A model generated the notes under the pieces. That model saw only the letters and a program-made list of their open reading frames with translations. It was not told the origin of the DNA and searched no databases. Shown here piece after piece: positions 36,501 through 48,463 of a stretch of 64,000 nt of DNA (position 1 is its first letter; the number at the start of each line of letters is the position of its first letter). A program made the translations under genes and the position numbers. Origin of the DNA: Torreya grandis (lineage: Eukaryota > Streptophyta > Pinopsida > Cupressales > Taxaceae); contig JARHVA010004908.1 in assembly GCA_037957365.1 (NCBI GenBank), forward strand, positions 231,501 to 295,500, written 5' to 3'.

Positions 36501-36784
36501 AGATGAAAACTATGATCAACTAGATGAATTCTACTTATACACACAAGCTCCAAAATCATATATCACATCTTATATGACCATTTTCACATAATCAATCCTC
36601 AATTAGCAACCATGAACACTTTTGATCAATCAAACTCTAAATATCAACTAAGCCACCTTCAAGCATACAAGAACAAGTAAATTGCACACTTTATCATTAT
36701 CACATAGATTATCAAAGTACTTCATCCACTCAATAGGACACCTCCATGACACTACCATCACATCATCATAACAATCATCTAATA
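33512..36784 (+). mobile_element. Solo LTR-like insertion (3273 bp), related to element D LTRs
   Basis: Absent from the other LTR of A, it begins TGTTATAGG and ends CTAATA (CA changed to TA), with AATTA on both sides. It has no coding domain. Near its end, blocks such as AATTACCTAC and GCCACTAGACCCAAA, and earlier ones such as AAACCCATATGATC and ATTTAGCTAAGTATGGGAAA, resemble element D's LTRs (54110-54430) in the same order. It is therefore best read as a solo LTR left by unequal recombination of a related long-LTR element. The start GAGAGGGGGTGAATCA is distinctive. Confidence 0.65.
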
Positions 36785-36789
36785 AATTA
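36785..36789. repeat. Target-site duplication of the solo LTR, right (AATTA)
   Basis: AATTA is followed by CATTTCCAATAGGCATG, which resumes element A's LTR and matches 473-488. Confidence 0.7.
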
Positions 36790-39700
36790 CATTTCCAATA
36801 GGCATGTATCCTTATCATGAGTACAATGATAGATACTATGTTATATGTATCTTAAGTTACTCTAACTCAACTGTATCTTTAAAAATCTCAAGTATAGTCT
36901 CCAAGTAAATATAATGGTGTAGAAGGAGAGCATCATCTAGACACTTTTCCACACCAACTATCAACCATTAATCCCACATATATTCCCCCAAAAAGGGGAT
37001 GTCCCTTCCTTCACAGATAGGTACATAGATGTGGGAATTAAGAGAGACATGTTACTACACATGTGCTTTAAGATTTATACTACATGATGTGTATCATAAA
37101 GAAGATATGATCTAACATGATATCAAATAGACACATGAATCATACATATGAAATGCTAATATCTATCTAGCATTACTCTAGCCTAAGTTTTCAAATAGAT
37201 ATTGTTCTCTAGGATTAGTCAATTTCATACACACCACTTGGTCAGATTACCTTCATCTATCATTGGTGGTGCTAACTAGGACGGTGAATTCCATCTCACT
37301 AATTAGTTAGTACCATCAATTATAGATTTTGTTAACATTTATAATAGCCAACAGGTTCATGCAATTATTTCTATTAGCAAATACAATCATATACTAGTTG
37401 CAAAAATAATTAGTTTACATACATTTAGTTTTTAAAACATATGAATGAAGCTCATTTATAGTATACATCACATACACAATATTATAAAAAGCAATTTTAT
37501 TTACCATATAGGCATAATACAAGACATTTCAAGAATGTTATGCACATAAATTATCATTTTCATATCATAAAGTTCATACCACTTATTATAGCCAGTATTC
37601 ACAATTTACATAATGATTTACAAATTTATTTATAAACACTTAATTATTTAACCTAGAATTTAGCCTATGTGTATATAATTATATTTTCCAATCCATTAGG
37701 TTTTTGTGACTTATATGCTTAATCACATACTATAAATATATTCATGCCACCTATTTTTATAAATATAGGTTGTACATGTATAAGAGGACCTAGATTATCA
37801 TATACATATATCTCATATATTTTGATATGTTCTTATTATCTATATCCCGTAATATAGATAATTTAAACATATTATTTTTTTTTTAATTCAAAGTTTAAAT
37901 CCATTTAACATAATTTTTTTTAGGTATATACAAAACTAAAAATTAATTTCATAAACCTTTAACCTCTAGTAAAATATACAACTGTATATGTATCAAATCT
38001 GATATTTATTAATAGTCATCCTTTTAATAAATGCTATTATTTTATTCCTTTACAAACATACACATTTCACCGAAACTACCTAAATGAATATATATGGTTT
38101 CCTTTAGTAATTGAAACACTCTATAATCCACATAATATTAATAATATATAGCATATTACTATAATGCAACCCTATCAATTTGTCAAATACTAAAATTATC
38201 ATAACAATTTTCCATATAAAGAGATTAAATTTATTCATTAACCCAAAATCAACTACAATCACATATTTACGTATATGAAAGTCCCTTGAATATTCATTTT
38301 TTTAAAAGTTTACATAGTTGACTTAAAACATAGACCTAAGTCTCAAAATTATATTATTTCAACTTACTCCCAATTTGTAAATATTTCCCTATTTGAAACT
38401 ATAAGTGCATGTCGTATTCACTATTTGAAATAACAATAATGCACAATGTATGCTTATATGCTATCACAGTTTTGTGTGTGATTGTAATACATATAGCCAT
38501 TTTACATATATGTATTTACAAACTATTTTGTAAATAATACATAGTCTATAATTTGTAAATTTATATCCCCTATTTCTAAATACAAGTAAAACACAGACTC
38601 ATTTATATAAATTTCCACTATTTTATATCAAAAATGAACCCAACTCAAAATATAAATTTCCACATGGATTTGTGTACTACATACTTTCCATTAATAAATT
38701 TCAATGGTTTTTCAAACATATTACTTACTCCAAATGTTTCATTGTTTTGATTGATAAATAGTCTCATATAAGAATTTATATCATTACTGGTCTACATGAC
38801 CAATGCTCACAGTCATCATATATACTAAATCCCTAAAGCAAAATCATAAAAAAATTATAAATCCATCTTCCCCATTTCAAATCAACACAAAATTCATACC
38901 AATCTAAATGAGCACCAGACCTATACATTACATCCATATTCTCAACGTATTGACCTTTATTTTTGTGAGTATAAAAATGTAATAAGGATTCTAAAACAAA
39001 TAACATTCCATATTTTATCAACCATCTTCTTGGGTTTTATATTATTATTATAGAAAGTTAAATTCTTTAAACCCTATCAAATGAACATAGTTTTTGTTTA
39101 CATTCCTAAGGAATTTAGAGAATATAGGGTTAGTTTTTTGGATGGATGAACCATTCATAGGGATAACCCTATACCTTACATTTAAATTTATATCATTTCA
39201 AACCCTAAGTGATATATTTATTCACATATAATTGAAACTAGAAAACATTTTCCTCTTGCTCTGCTCATTTCCTCTTCTCCTCAATAGGTTCCCTTCTTCA
39301 CCATGGCATTCTTCCTATTAAATTTTATATGTTAATCCCAAACCAATCATAATTCACATGCATCTACTATCTCTTAATTATTATTTCATCCATAATCCAC
39401 CATTTTATACTTAACTCACTAATCTCTTAATTAACAAACCAAAAAATCCATAATTACTATATCGATTCTTCTCATAATTCTCTAATTATTATATTTTTAT
39501 TTAATTCCAACTTTGCATGCCAAATATATTTGAAAATGAGTATATCATTCAACAAGTCCACTATTGTCATGCTAACTAACACTTATAAATCTCTACATAT
39601 TCCATGCATATAAATCAAGACTAAACTTGGATTGAAGGATAATGTTTTAGGATATTCAAAACCCAAAAATTATAAAATGAAGATAATTATCCATTTATAA

Positions 39701-40510
39701 TAGACCAAATAAGTATTACTTTCAATTAAGTCCAACTAATTGTTTGTATTCTTTACTATTATATATAGGTTATATATGTCTTCATAATATCTTGTCACAT
39801 ATTGATATTCTAGAATATCAATCTTTGCAAGCTTAACATTCTTAAACATTATTAAGACATTAGATAGTTGATATAAAATAACAATAAGATCTTATCTATA
39901 AGATTTATGTTTACATATTCATACACGAACATGAAAAGAATAATCTTATATAAGCTTACTATAATTTCAAGCACTAAGCCTACATGTAGATACAAAATAA
40001 AAAATCCTACATGATTTATCGTATATAAATGTGTTAACATTTACAACATGCAAATTCTAATATCTACTATAATTTACTTTCAAAATATACTAATTCTATC
40101 AAACTAAACACATAATGCATATTATGTTTTAAAACTAATGTGGTGTGTGTATGGGTCTTAGTGAATTCCTCTATCATCCTTCACTATCTCCATCTATTCC
40201 ACCCTCTATGATGATGCCCTCCCTCCATCAAGTTATGAGGGATGAAATCTCCTACAACTAACTCAAAATAAGAAGGTAGTCAATTACATCATGATATAAA
40301 TCATAAAATGATGTTATTATAACATGTAACATAATCATTATGTTATCCATCTCATAATAATAAACTCATGAAATCTAAGTAACACACATCTATCCCATAA
40401 CATCATATGACTTATGATTTAGATAAAAAAGTAACTAAACAAATTAAATATAATATTAATCCATAAATAAATAGGTAAATTAGTTTATGTGAGAGAATCA
40501 AGATGTAACA

Positions 40511-40515
40511 GTCCA
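40511..40515. repeat. Right target-site duplication of element A (GTCCA)
   Basis: This is the exact partner of 186-190 and directly follows the LTR end TGTAACA. Confidence 0.9.
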
Positions 40516-40810
40516 TTGAACTTCACTAAAAATGACCACTAGTATAAGTCCTCATAGTGTACTCTCTCTCAGGACTAATCTTTCCCACACTAATCCTACC
40601 AAGGAACCATTGGTCAATAAGGTCCTTCATAAATATACAATGGGAGAAGTTAAATCTATATATTATATTTGTGTACCTAAACATATACTTAAAAATTCAT
40701 AAGACATTTCTATAGATACTTTAGAGGTAGTTATAGAAGTAACATCAACATTCCCATTACCAATTGATCATTGCATTCAATCTTTCTTATTTCCATATGG
40801 ATTTCATTAG
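40516..40810 (+). pseudogene. Right half of the interrupted reading frame (target of element A)
   Basis: In phase with 3-190, the frame continues with TSLKMTTSISPHSVLSLRTN, PTKEPLVNKVLHKYTMGEVK and YICVPKHILKNS, then after one stop ISIDTLEVVIEVTSTFPLPI up to about 40805. There are only a few stops in about 160 joined codons of AT-rich DNA. The product is unrecognised. It may be a degraded transposon protein. Confidence 0.35.
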
Positions 40811-40993
40811 ATATAGTGATTTCTTTATTACTACTATAATACAAACATTTCAAAAATTAAAATATTTGTTACTCAATTTACAAAATCCTAACATAAACCA
40901 TATAAATAAATGCAATTAAAATATATAATGGGAAATAAATATTTAAATAGTACACATCTATTTGAAACCAAATGAAACTATGAGAGGAATGTC

Positions 40994-41000
<7 letters not shown>

Positions 41001-41034
<34 letters not shown>
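41001..41034. repeat. (AT)17 microsatellite
   Basis: Seventeen uninterrupted AT units. Confidence 0.95.
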
Positions 41035-41037
<3 letters not shown>

Positions 41038-41095
41038 ACAATGCTTATACAAGTAAACACATCAGTCATTTGTCAAGGGCATACCCAAAGGTGTA

Positions 41096-41246
41096 TACTA
41101 CTTATCACTAGCTATATCTATGAATGTAGAACCTCTAGATGTTGATGCATGGGATATAACTAAGCCCGTATGCTACTTATCACTATCTATATGTATGAAT
41201 GTAGAACCTTTAGATGTTGATGCATTGGGATATAACTAAGCCCGTA
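41096..41246. repeat. Tandem duplication, 75/76 bp unit, two copies
   Basis: 41096-41170 and 41171-41246 are near-identical; both contain CTACTTATCACTA and end GATATAACTAAGCCCGTA. They abut directly and begin about 60 bp after the AT microsatellite. Confidence 0.9.
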
Positions 41247-41776
41247 TGCATGGTATAACACCCACAATCTCTCCTCAAAATATCCTAACCACTCCAATGT
41301 ATCCTCATTCTCTCATGATAAAGTGTCATATTGATCAGTAATAGTTTACATGACCTTTGTGGCACTTTGTTGTGGTATGTCTCACCTATCTAATACATAA
41401 CACAACTCTTCACATTCAGTGATTTTAGTATGTTAAACCACCATAAACATCACTAAAGGATGAAATAAAGGTGCATGGGCATCTAAAATGTCAATTACCC
41501 TCTCAATAAATCCATCTTTAGTTATATCCATGGGTACACTATGTGTGAGGGCTTGTGTTACATGATCCACCATCATCACCCACTCCTAATTACCAGAAAA
41601 AATCATAGATATAATCTTAATTAGATATGTATATGAAATATAATACTTTATCTAATATAATAACCAAGTCAACTACCAAATTTAAAATATATGGTACTCA
41701 CATATGGATTTAATGACCACCTCATCAAATGGTGTTGGTCCCATAAGGTCACCATTACTATCATCCCTAAATATTT

Positions 41777-42373
41777 CTCCTCCTACACCCCCTTGTTCTA
41801 TATGAATGACACCTAAGGGAAACCACAATAAGAAACAATAGTGGCCACTAGGATCTGGACCACCACTACACAACCATCTATACCTCATGCATCATCCCTT
41901 ATAACTAGGAGAACCATGAGATCTCTCTCGTTAGCTAGGCATGGATCTATATCTATATACATAAGTGATATCCTATGCCCACTCTCTTTTATTTGATGCT
42001 TGGGGTAGGGTATTAATGGCACTCATCACTCTATAATAAATTATCACAAAACACATTACTACAAAAAAACTAATAAATACCAAGAAATCAATCAACTAAC
42101 CAATACTAATATGGACCCTATAAAAATCATGTCCATCCTTAGACCATCCATCAAATGTCCTATACAGATGCCATATAATCTAATCTAAGGTCATCCTATC
42201 CAAATTATCTTGGTACTCCATCATGATATGTAGCCTACCACATGGAATTACCAACCACTTTGAAAACATCTATGGATAAGCCCACCCTAGTAGGGGACCA
42301 CTAATTGATTTTACCATTGTAATGTTCTCATATGCCCAAACATGTAATAGAGTCACATGCATCCCCAACTATC
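41777..42373. repeat. Direct tandem repeat, copy 1 (about 597 bp)
   Basis: It aligns along its length with 42374-42978. Shared landmarks include AGAAACAATAGTG/AGGAAACAATAGTG, GACATGGATCTA-type sequence, AATAAATACCAAGAAAT, CATGTCCATCCTT and AAACATGTAATAGA. The two copies abut. Confidence 0.82.
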
Positions 42374-42978
42374 TCTCCTAATGCACCTCCTTGTGTCATA
42401 AGAATGCCACATGGGGGAAACCAAAATAGGAAACAATAGTGTCCACCATGCTCTATCCCACCATTACACATAACCATTTTTACATCTTGCATCATCTTCT
42501 ATAGCTTTGGGAACTATGGGACCTCTCTCATTGCTTGGACATGGATCTAGATCTATAGCCATAGTTTTTGGCCTATTATGGGGCTTATACCCACTCTATG
42601 TTGTCTAATGTTAGGGGTGGGGTGATGATGTAAATCTTTGTTCTATAAAAAAATATCATAAAACAAATTCATACTAAAAAAAAATAATAAACACCAAGAA
42701 ATTTATTTATTAACCACATACTGATATGGATCTTCTAAAACACATGTCCATCCTTGGGCCATCTGACAAATGTCATGTATGAAACATACAATCTGATCTA
42801 AGATCAACCTATCCAAAGTAACACAATAATCTATAGTGTTATGTATCCTGCCACATGGAAATACCCACCACTCTATAAACATATTTGGATGAGCCCATAT
42901 AGGCAAGGGACCACCAACTTGACATTCCATTGTAATGTGCTCATATGCCTAAACATGTAATAGAATCATATATCCAAT
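42374..42978. repeat. Direct tandem repeat, copy 2 (about 605 bp)
   Basis: Second copy of the block, diverged from copy 1 by many substitutions, so the duplication is old. It carries the 75-codon open frame 42703-42930 on the minus strand. The corresponding frame in copy 1 is broken. Confidence 0.82.
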
Positions 42979-43560
42979 ACCTTCACCATGACTCTCTAGT
43001 GAAAATTTGTAAAGATGCCTACATAAGTAGGATAATACAATGTGACCCCATGTATATCTAATCCAATCAATCTCAATATGACATAATATATGGTACATAC
43101 AATATGAAATACCCATTGTACCTGGCTCAACAACTACAAATTATGCCAATAAAACACAAATAAACTTCCACAAATATAGAACATCACCTATAATAATACT
43201 ATCAAAATAAATCATATTATTTGACTATGTATATATATCCATATATTTAATTAAATATATGTGAGAACATTAAATATAACATGTGATACCATCTTCAACA
43301 ACTTGAACTCTCTCACTTCTAATCAAAAGTCAAAATATTTGATACACATCCTCTAATGTGATCATCATCTCACCTTGGAGAGCTAGATTATTCACATACT
43401 TGGGTTCTACCTCTTAGCTAAGGATATTATGAGGTAGATATAATAGGGAATATGTCCAAAATGGGCCATGTAATCTAACCCTACCTAGTCTATACTGTCC
43501 AAGTTGGTGACATTTAGACCTAACTCCACCAAAGTAAATTAATGTTGATTGTATCAAAAC

Positions 43561-44349
43561 TCTCAAATATGTATATCATTCTACAACCAAGAATACAAAA
43601 ATGAAAATTCATTATCAATTATATTTTAGTGCAAAAATAAAAAAATTATAATTAAATATGCATAAAACTAAAATCTTAGTAGCATTGGATGCTAACATCC
43701 ATGCAAGATAGAAGTATCAGACACTAACATTAATGAAGGATACAAACATTAGATGCTTGCATCTAACTCTAGACACTATATTAGAGTTACCAACATAAAC
43801 ATCCATGAACTTGATCTAGGTGTCTTCCATCCCACTAAAATGGTTACACATAAAATGAAAAAAAAATCAAAATTTTAAAATTACTAGTAAAATAGCAATA
43901 AAACCTACAACTAGTTTAGTTAAATCCTGATTGGCTAAGGCATTATAGAGTATATCAAATCACATTATTGGAGAGGATATACTATGTGATATGGTTCTCA
44001 TCTGCTTATATCTCAAAGTTTATAAAATTTTAAAATGCAAATGAATTTAAATTTTTATTCAAATCACCTAATATACAACTTTTACATAAACTTCAAGCAT
44101 GCATATCTTGAGCATTGTTTGTCCAATTTTGAAACCAAAAGTTGAATTGGAATATAGAAAATGATATATTATAAATTTTACTAGATTTTAAAATTTTAAA
44201 ACTTTTCAAAAAATGCTAAATTTATTACTACACATAGATATTCTAATAGATTCTAAATACTACAAAAAAATGTTATAAATTATTATCTACAATTATTTCA
44301 AAAAAAAAATCAAGTAAATTATATCAAACATATGATCAGATTTCCTCTT
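43561..44349. other. AT-rich stretch, no gene recognised
   Basis: No domain or repeat array seen. It could be 3' untranslated sequence of the element proposed to end at 44363. Confidence 0.4.
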
Positions 44350-44362
44350 TAGAGGATATGAA
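44350..44362 (+). promoter_or_regulatory. Possible polypurine tract
   Basis: TAGAGGATATGAA lies directly before TGTAGACACC at 44363. It is mostly purine. In element B the LTR also starts TGTAGACAC, so this looks like the junction of an internal region with a 3' LTR on the plus strand. Confidence 0.4.
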
Positions 44363-47300
44363 TGTAGACACCCCATTTTGGCCAAAACTATGTTCCAATC
44401 AAACATTAGGTTGATTTATACCAAACACTATAAATTAAGTCTAAGAATTATTAAATGTCCTAAATTCATCTACACATTGGACATTCGAGCTGAGAATCAT
44501 GTTGAGGCATTTAGGGTTTTATTCTATAAATAATATTAACCTATCATGGGTTCATCTCCGATCAACTTGTGACCTAATAAATTGATAGTTTGGCCTTTAG
44601 ACCCATTAAACAGGGCACTTAAACAATACCTAAAGTGAAAAAATGCTAAGCAAAATGAATTAAATAAGAAAACCAAATTAAATGTTTAAGTGAAATTTCG
44701 ATATGAAATTAGTGAAAATGATTTTTTAAAAAAAGGAAATTTCAATAAAAATGAGGTCACGATTATGTCATCATCCTCAAAATAAATAAATTGAAAATAT
44801 CTCCCCTAAATACTTAAATTTTAAAATGAATATCCATGTTTAATAAATGGGATCTCTATCCCAAATATTAATTACATATCCCATCCTAAACTCAACTAGG
44901 GTTAGTCTAAACCTAACCATATTTAACTCTAAGCTAATTGTACTTGGGCTAGAGTTATTTTGAAAGGATATACATACAAGGATTCACCCATTCTTAAATA
45001 ATATCTTTTGGTGTAATTTTATGATGCAAAATAACCTTCAAAGACCCTATTTGTAGTGTTATAACTCTCATTTATTGAGAGAGTCAAGCCAAGCCAAATC
45101 CAAGCCCAATATTGCCAAGGTGACAAGTAGAGATGATGAAAGGATAACCATTTCCAAATATTATTTGATCACAAGACTACGCATGTCCATCCATGGATAG
45201 GAAAGGTAAATAATGTTTGTTTTATTTTCTATTGATACTTACTTGTATTGTTCTCTTGCTCCTTGAGTGTCTAGGCTAGAGGTGTTAGTTTTATTAGTGT
45301 TTTTTTTTTTGTTTTTAATCATACTACCATAATAATAATCTACCCTATTACATTGTTATTGATAACATAATATCACACCTAGAGTGATGTGCTCCCCAAA
45401 AATCTCTACTAGCTAATCTTAAGGTGTTTTACTAACCATTTCTATGCCAAGTTTTTTATTTAATCACCAAAAATGTGAATAAGTTTGAACTCTCAGCTAA
45501 GTCAAAGGGATCAATGATTATTTTAAAAATTTGAGGTCAATTATAGGAATCAACAACAATCTCTATGTTAGAAATACAGTCAAACAAGAAACTAGAAACA
45601 TAGTAAAAAATCTAAAAAATTCTTGCTTTTATTGGTGTCTAACTACCTATTTATTTTCTATTTAACATTTTTATTATAGGTTAGTGAGAATTTTTTATAT
45701 TAAGAAATTATTTTTCAAGTATTTTTTATCAAAAAATGTTTATTTTTGGTGTGGCTGTAGGAATCAATAATGATCATAATAGAATCAACATCGATCACAT
45801 AAATCAGCCACAATCCTTACTAATTGTCAATGATTTCTGTATGTTTTTATTTTTTAGAAACCTGAGAGTTAAAATTTTATGTTTTTATTGAGATAGCTTG
45901 TATTAATATAAATTTTTCCTAAACACAAATTAATCCACTTGTTTGTAGTGAATTAATCTAAGAAGGGAGAAGTTTGGGTACTTTTTAATCAAATTTTCAT
46001 TTTATAAAGTCTAATTTTACAAAGGTTAAAAATCATTCACATTTGGTTAAGGTGTTTTAAAATAACTTAAAAATTTTCCTTTTAACATTTTTATAAGATT
46101 TTACAAGGGAAAACATAGCCAAGGGGCCAAAATTTTCAAAACACATTTCAATTTGGTATTAGTGAAAATAACTTACATCTTTAGTTAGAGCTCCTACAAA
46201 CCTTTTTGATTCTTGTTTATTATTTAGACTAGTTTCAAATTACTTAGATTAGATTATTTTTTTTTGGAAAACACAAACTATAACATGTATGCTCTCCCCC
46301 TATCCTTTTTAGGGAAATCAAGTGATCAAAAGATATTATTTTATTACCACTGCTTTTCAAAATTGTGTTAGAAATAATGTTGTGTATGCTTTCCCAAAGC
46401 TCTGAGTGACTTTGGTGATGAAACATTTACCTATAAATTCTTTCCATTATTTTAATTTATATATTTTATGCACATGTATTATGGGCAAGAGTTCATCGCC
46501 TCCACACAATTTATCTAGGGGTGTGTTGACTTGGGTTTCATCTCCCATCATCATGCCAACCTTGCTTTATGGTGGGGTATAAAAATTAGGAAAACTATTG
46601 GATGAGATCATGGTGAGTGATTTTCCTGACCATTCAGACATGTAATCCAGACCTAAAATAGATATACATTATACTCCACTAAGTTGTACACAATTAGAGT
46701 CATGATATAAAGGAATAGACTTATGTATAGTAAGCTAGGTAGTTTGGATTCAATTGACATGATTTCACCCTTGTTTTAGCCACACTTGAGACCATATAGT
46801 ACACGTGAAACTTATATATTTTTATTCAAACCCCACTTGCTATGGAATTTCATGCCAAATCCTAAGTGCTCCTCACTCTAAGTTCATACCATGTACCAAT
46901 GATTGAGAGATAGAGGTGGACATAAAAACTCTACCTACATTTTTACTTTAATTTTTGGATTAAAACTTAATTTATCACAAGCATTGGTATATCATTGGAA
47001 ACATTGGCTAAATCTATGAACATCATGTCAGTTACAGGGATAAAATGATCCATTTGTGATACTTTTATTTTCATTGATTTACATGTGTGCTTTTAAAACT
47101 AGAAAATGTCTATTTGTTCAAAATGAGTCATAAAATAGTCACATTTTTCTACACAATTTTATCCCAAGAGGTTTTATTATTTCCATTGATTGTCAAATTT
47201 ATGCCTTTATACTTTTCATTCCAAAATATTTGAATGTGTTACTTATTTAATCAGGGCATCATTGTGTTGCTTGTTTTGTCCTAAGTATTTACCTTGGAGT

Positions 47301-48463
47301 TTTAAAAACCATTCTCATACCTATTGATTGAATTATCATATTTACATTGCTTATATTATTTTAAAACCATTACCTTGTTTCAAATTGAGTTCAAAACCAT
47401 GTGTGCATTTGATCCACAATTGGTGTTGTTATGTTGTCCATTTGGGTCTAGAATGTTATCCATTTAAAGAATCCAAGTATTTTAAACCAAGTTAAAAATT
47501 TGTCTTACAAAATTTGGATTTAAAATTGATAGGTATACACCTTTGTCTTATTTTATTTTGTCTTGGGTATTTACCTCTCACATTTGAATTATGCAACTTG
47601 GACGAATTCCTTTACTTACTTTGAAGACTCCTTTTTCCTAAATCTAGAAAGTGGTCTAATTTTTGTGTGCCTTGAGTATATTTATTACCTTAAAATAAGG
47701 AAAAAAATCTATTTTTAAGTATAACATTAATTTTGGTAAGTTTACATTGTAACCTTTTTTATCACTTGGGATTGAATGCTTTACTCATCGATCTTACTTT
47801 GATTACTTGAGATTAAATTTCCCAATTAGTTTAGATGTGTTCCTATAAAAAATATATTTTACCAAGGTCAAGTTTGTTTAAATCCATGTGCCTATATTAA
47901 GTCAAAGTGTTTTTAACTATTTGAATTAAATGATACATTAATTACAAGTTTTTACCTCAAACAAGTTTATTTTTAAAGTCTAGTTTTGTGCCTTGTTTCA
48001 AAAGACCTAGAATTTGCCTTTCAATTTTCAAACCTACTTTTTTTAAAGTCTATTTTTTTTCATTGTTTCCAAATATATAAAATTTAACTTAGTTTTTAGA
48101 GTTTGTTCATACCTTTTGAGTCTAGATTTGTGCCTTATTTATAAATACCTAGTACCATTTTCATTCTAGACTTAGATTAGATTTTATTGAAACACTTTAC
48201 CAAAACTAGGAATTAAATTTTCCATTCCTTTAACCATTTGTGTGAAAGACCTTAGACCTTGGATATATTTGAGACAAATCTTACCATTTATTATTTTAGA
48301 GAAGATATCTATTTTAGGCCAAGTTTTAACCATTTGGAACAACATACCAAGTTTTCTATCTAGACCAAGTTTTAAGACATACTAAGCATCAAACAATTCT
48401 TTTAGACCATGTTTCAATAGTTTTGTGAACTCTAGACATTTTTATTCATGAGACATTAGTTAT
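44363..48463 (+). repeat. Possible LTR start (TGTAGACACC) and non-coding sequence up to the gag pseudogene
   Basis: TGTAGACACCCCATTTTGG is a typical gypsy LTR beginning. I could not find its end, a primer site or a partner copy, so the right boundary given is only that of the next feature. The whole 4.1 kb has no recognisable coding domain. Confidence 0.35.

Larger units (their letters stand above)
191..40510 (-). mobile_element. Element A: Del/Tekay-like chromovirus (Ty3/gypsy), decayed and full of later insertions
   Basis: The element is bounded by a perfect 5-bp duplication GTCCA. Paired LTRs (TG...CA) begin and end at homologous positions. Without nested insertions each LTR is about 4.0-4.1 kb and the internal part about 4.6 kb, a usual size for a chromovirus. 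On the minus strand the order is LTR, tRNA-Met-type primer site, gag, protease, RT, RNase H, integrase, polypurine tract, LTR. The RT N-terminal style (PYRM...ELVELKVALQEL) and the integrase C-terminal tail fit the Del/Tekay group. All coding domains carry stops and lost catalytic residues. Nested inside are elements C and B, a LINE-like piece and a solo LTR, all younger than A. Confidence 0.9.
33238..40510 (-). repeat. Right LTR (5' LTR) of element A, interrupted by a solo LTR
   Basis: It starts TGTACCATCCCC and ends GATGTAACA in plus orientation and aligns with the left LTR. Without the insert (33512-36784 plus one TSD copy) it is about 3995 bp. No real gene is present; small ORFs such as 38833-39021 and 39852-40040 are chance frames, the latter shared with 3602-3802 because of LTR duplication. 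Confidence 0.88.
40811..41680. other. Intergenic stretch, no gene recognised
   Basis: AT-rich sequence with a microsatellite and a small tandem duplication (listed separately). I see no coding domain. Confidence 0.5.
41682..43560 (-). pseudogene. Plant mobile domain (PMD)-like pseudogene, partly duplicated
   Basis: On the minus strand, reading from high to low coordinates, I see YIYLIISLAKR followed by NNLALQGEMMITLEDVYQIF, a stop, and SERVQVVEDGIT (43290-43460). This is the diagnostic PMD segment (ALxxRWxPxxxxxxLxxGEMxITLxDV). Downstream open frames are GGPLPIWAHPNMFIEWWVFP and ILDQIVCFIHDICQMAQGWT (42703-42930) and, in a second copy of the block, SGGPDPSGHYCFLLWFPLGV (41682-41888). PMD proteins occur as MAIN-like host genes, in MULE transposons and as extra ORFs in Tat retroelements. 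This one could be the antisense ORF of an element whose 3' LTR begins at 44363. It is clearly non-functional. Confidence 0.6.

Noticed and set aside
33512..36780. Mutator-like DNA transposon with 9-bp duplication (GATTAATTA / AATAAATTA) and TGTTAT inverted ends
   Set aside because: The 9-mers match imperfectly and the ends share only six bases. A 5-bp AATTA duplication with TG..TA ends and similarity to element D LTRs explains it better.
41096..41246. CRISPR-like array
   Set aside because: Only two directly abutting long units without spacers, in a plant genome context.
46490..48460. Primer site or second LTR boundary for the LTR start at 44363
   Set aside because: No sequence like the primer sites of A-D and no partner repeat could be seen.
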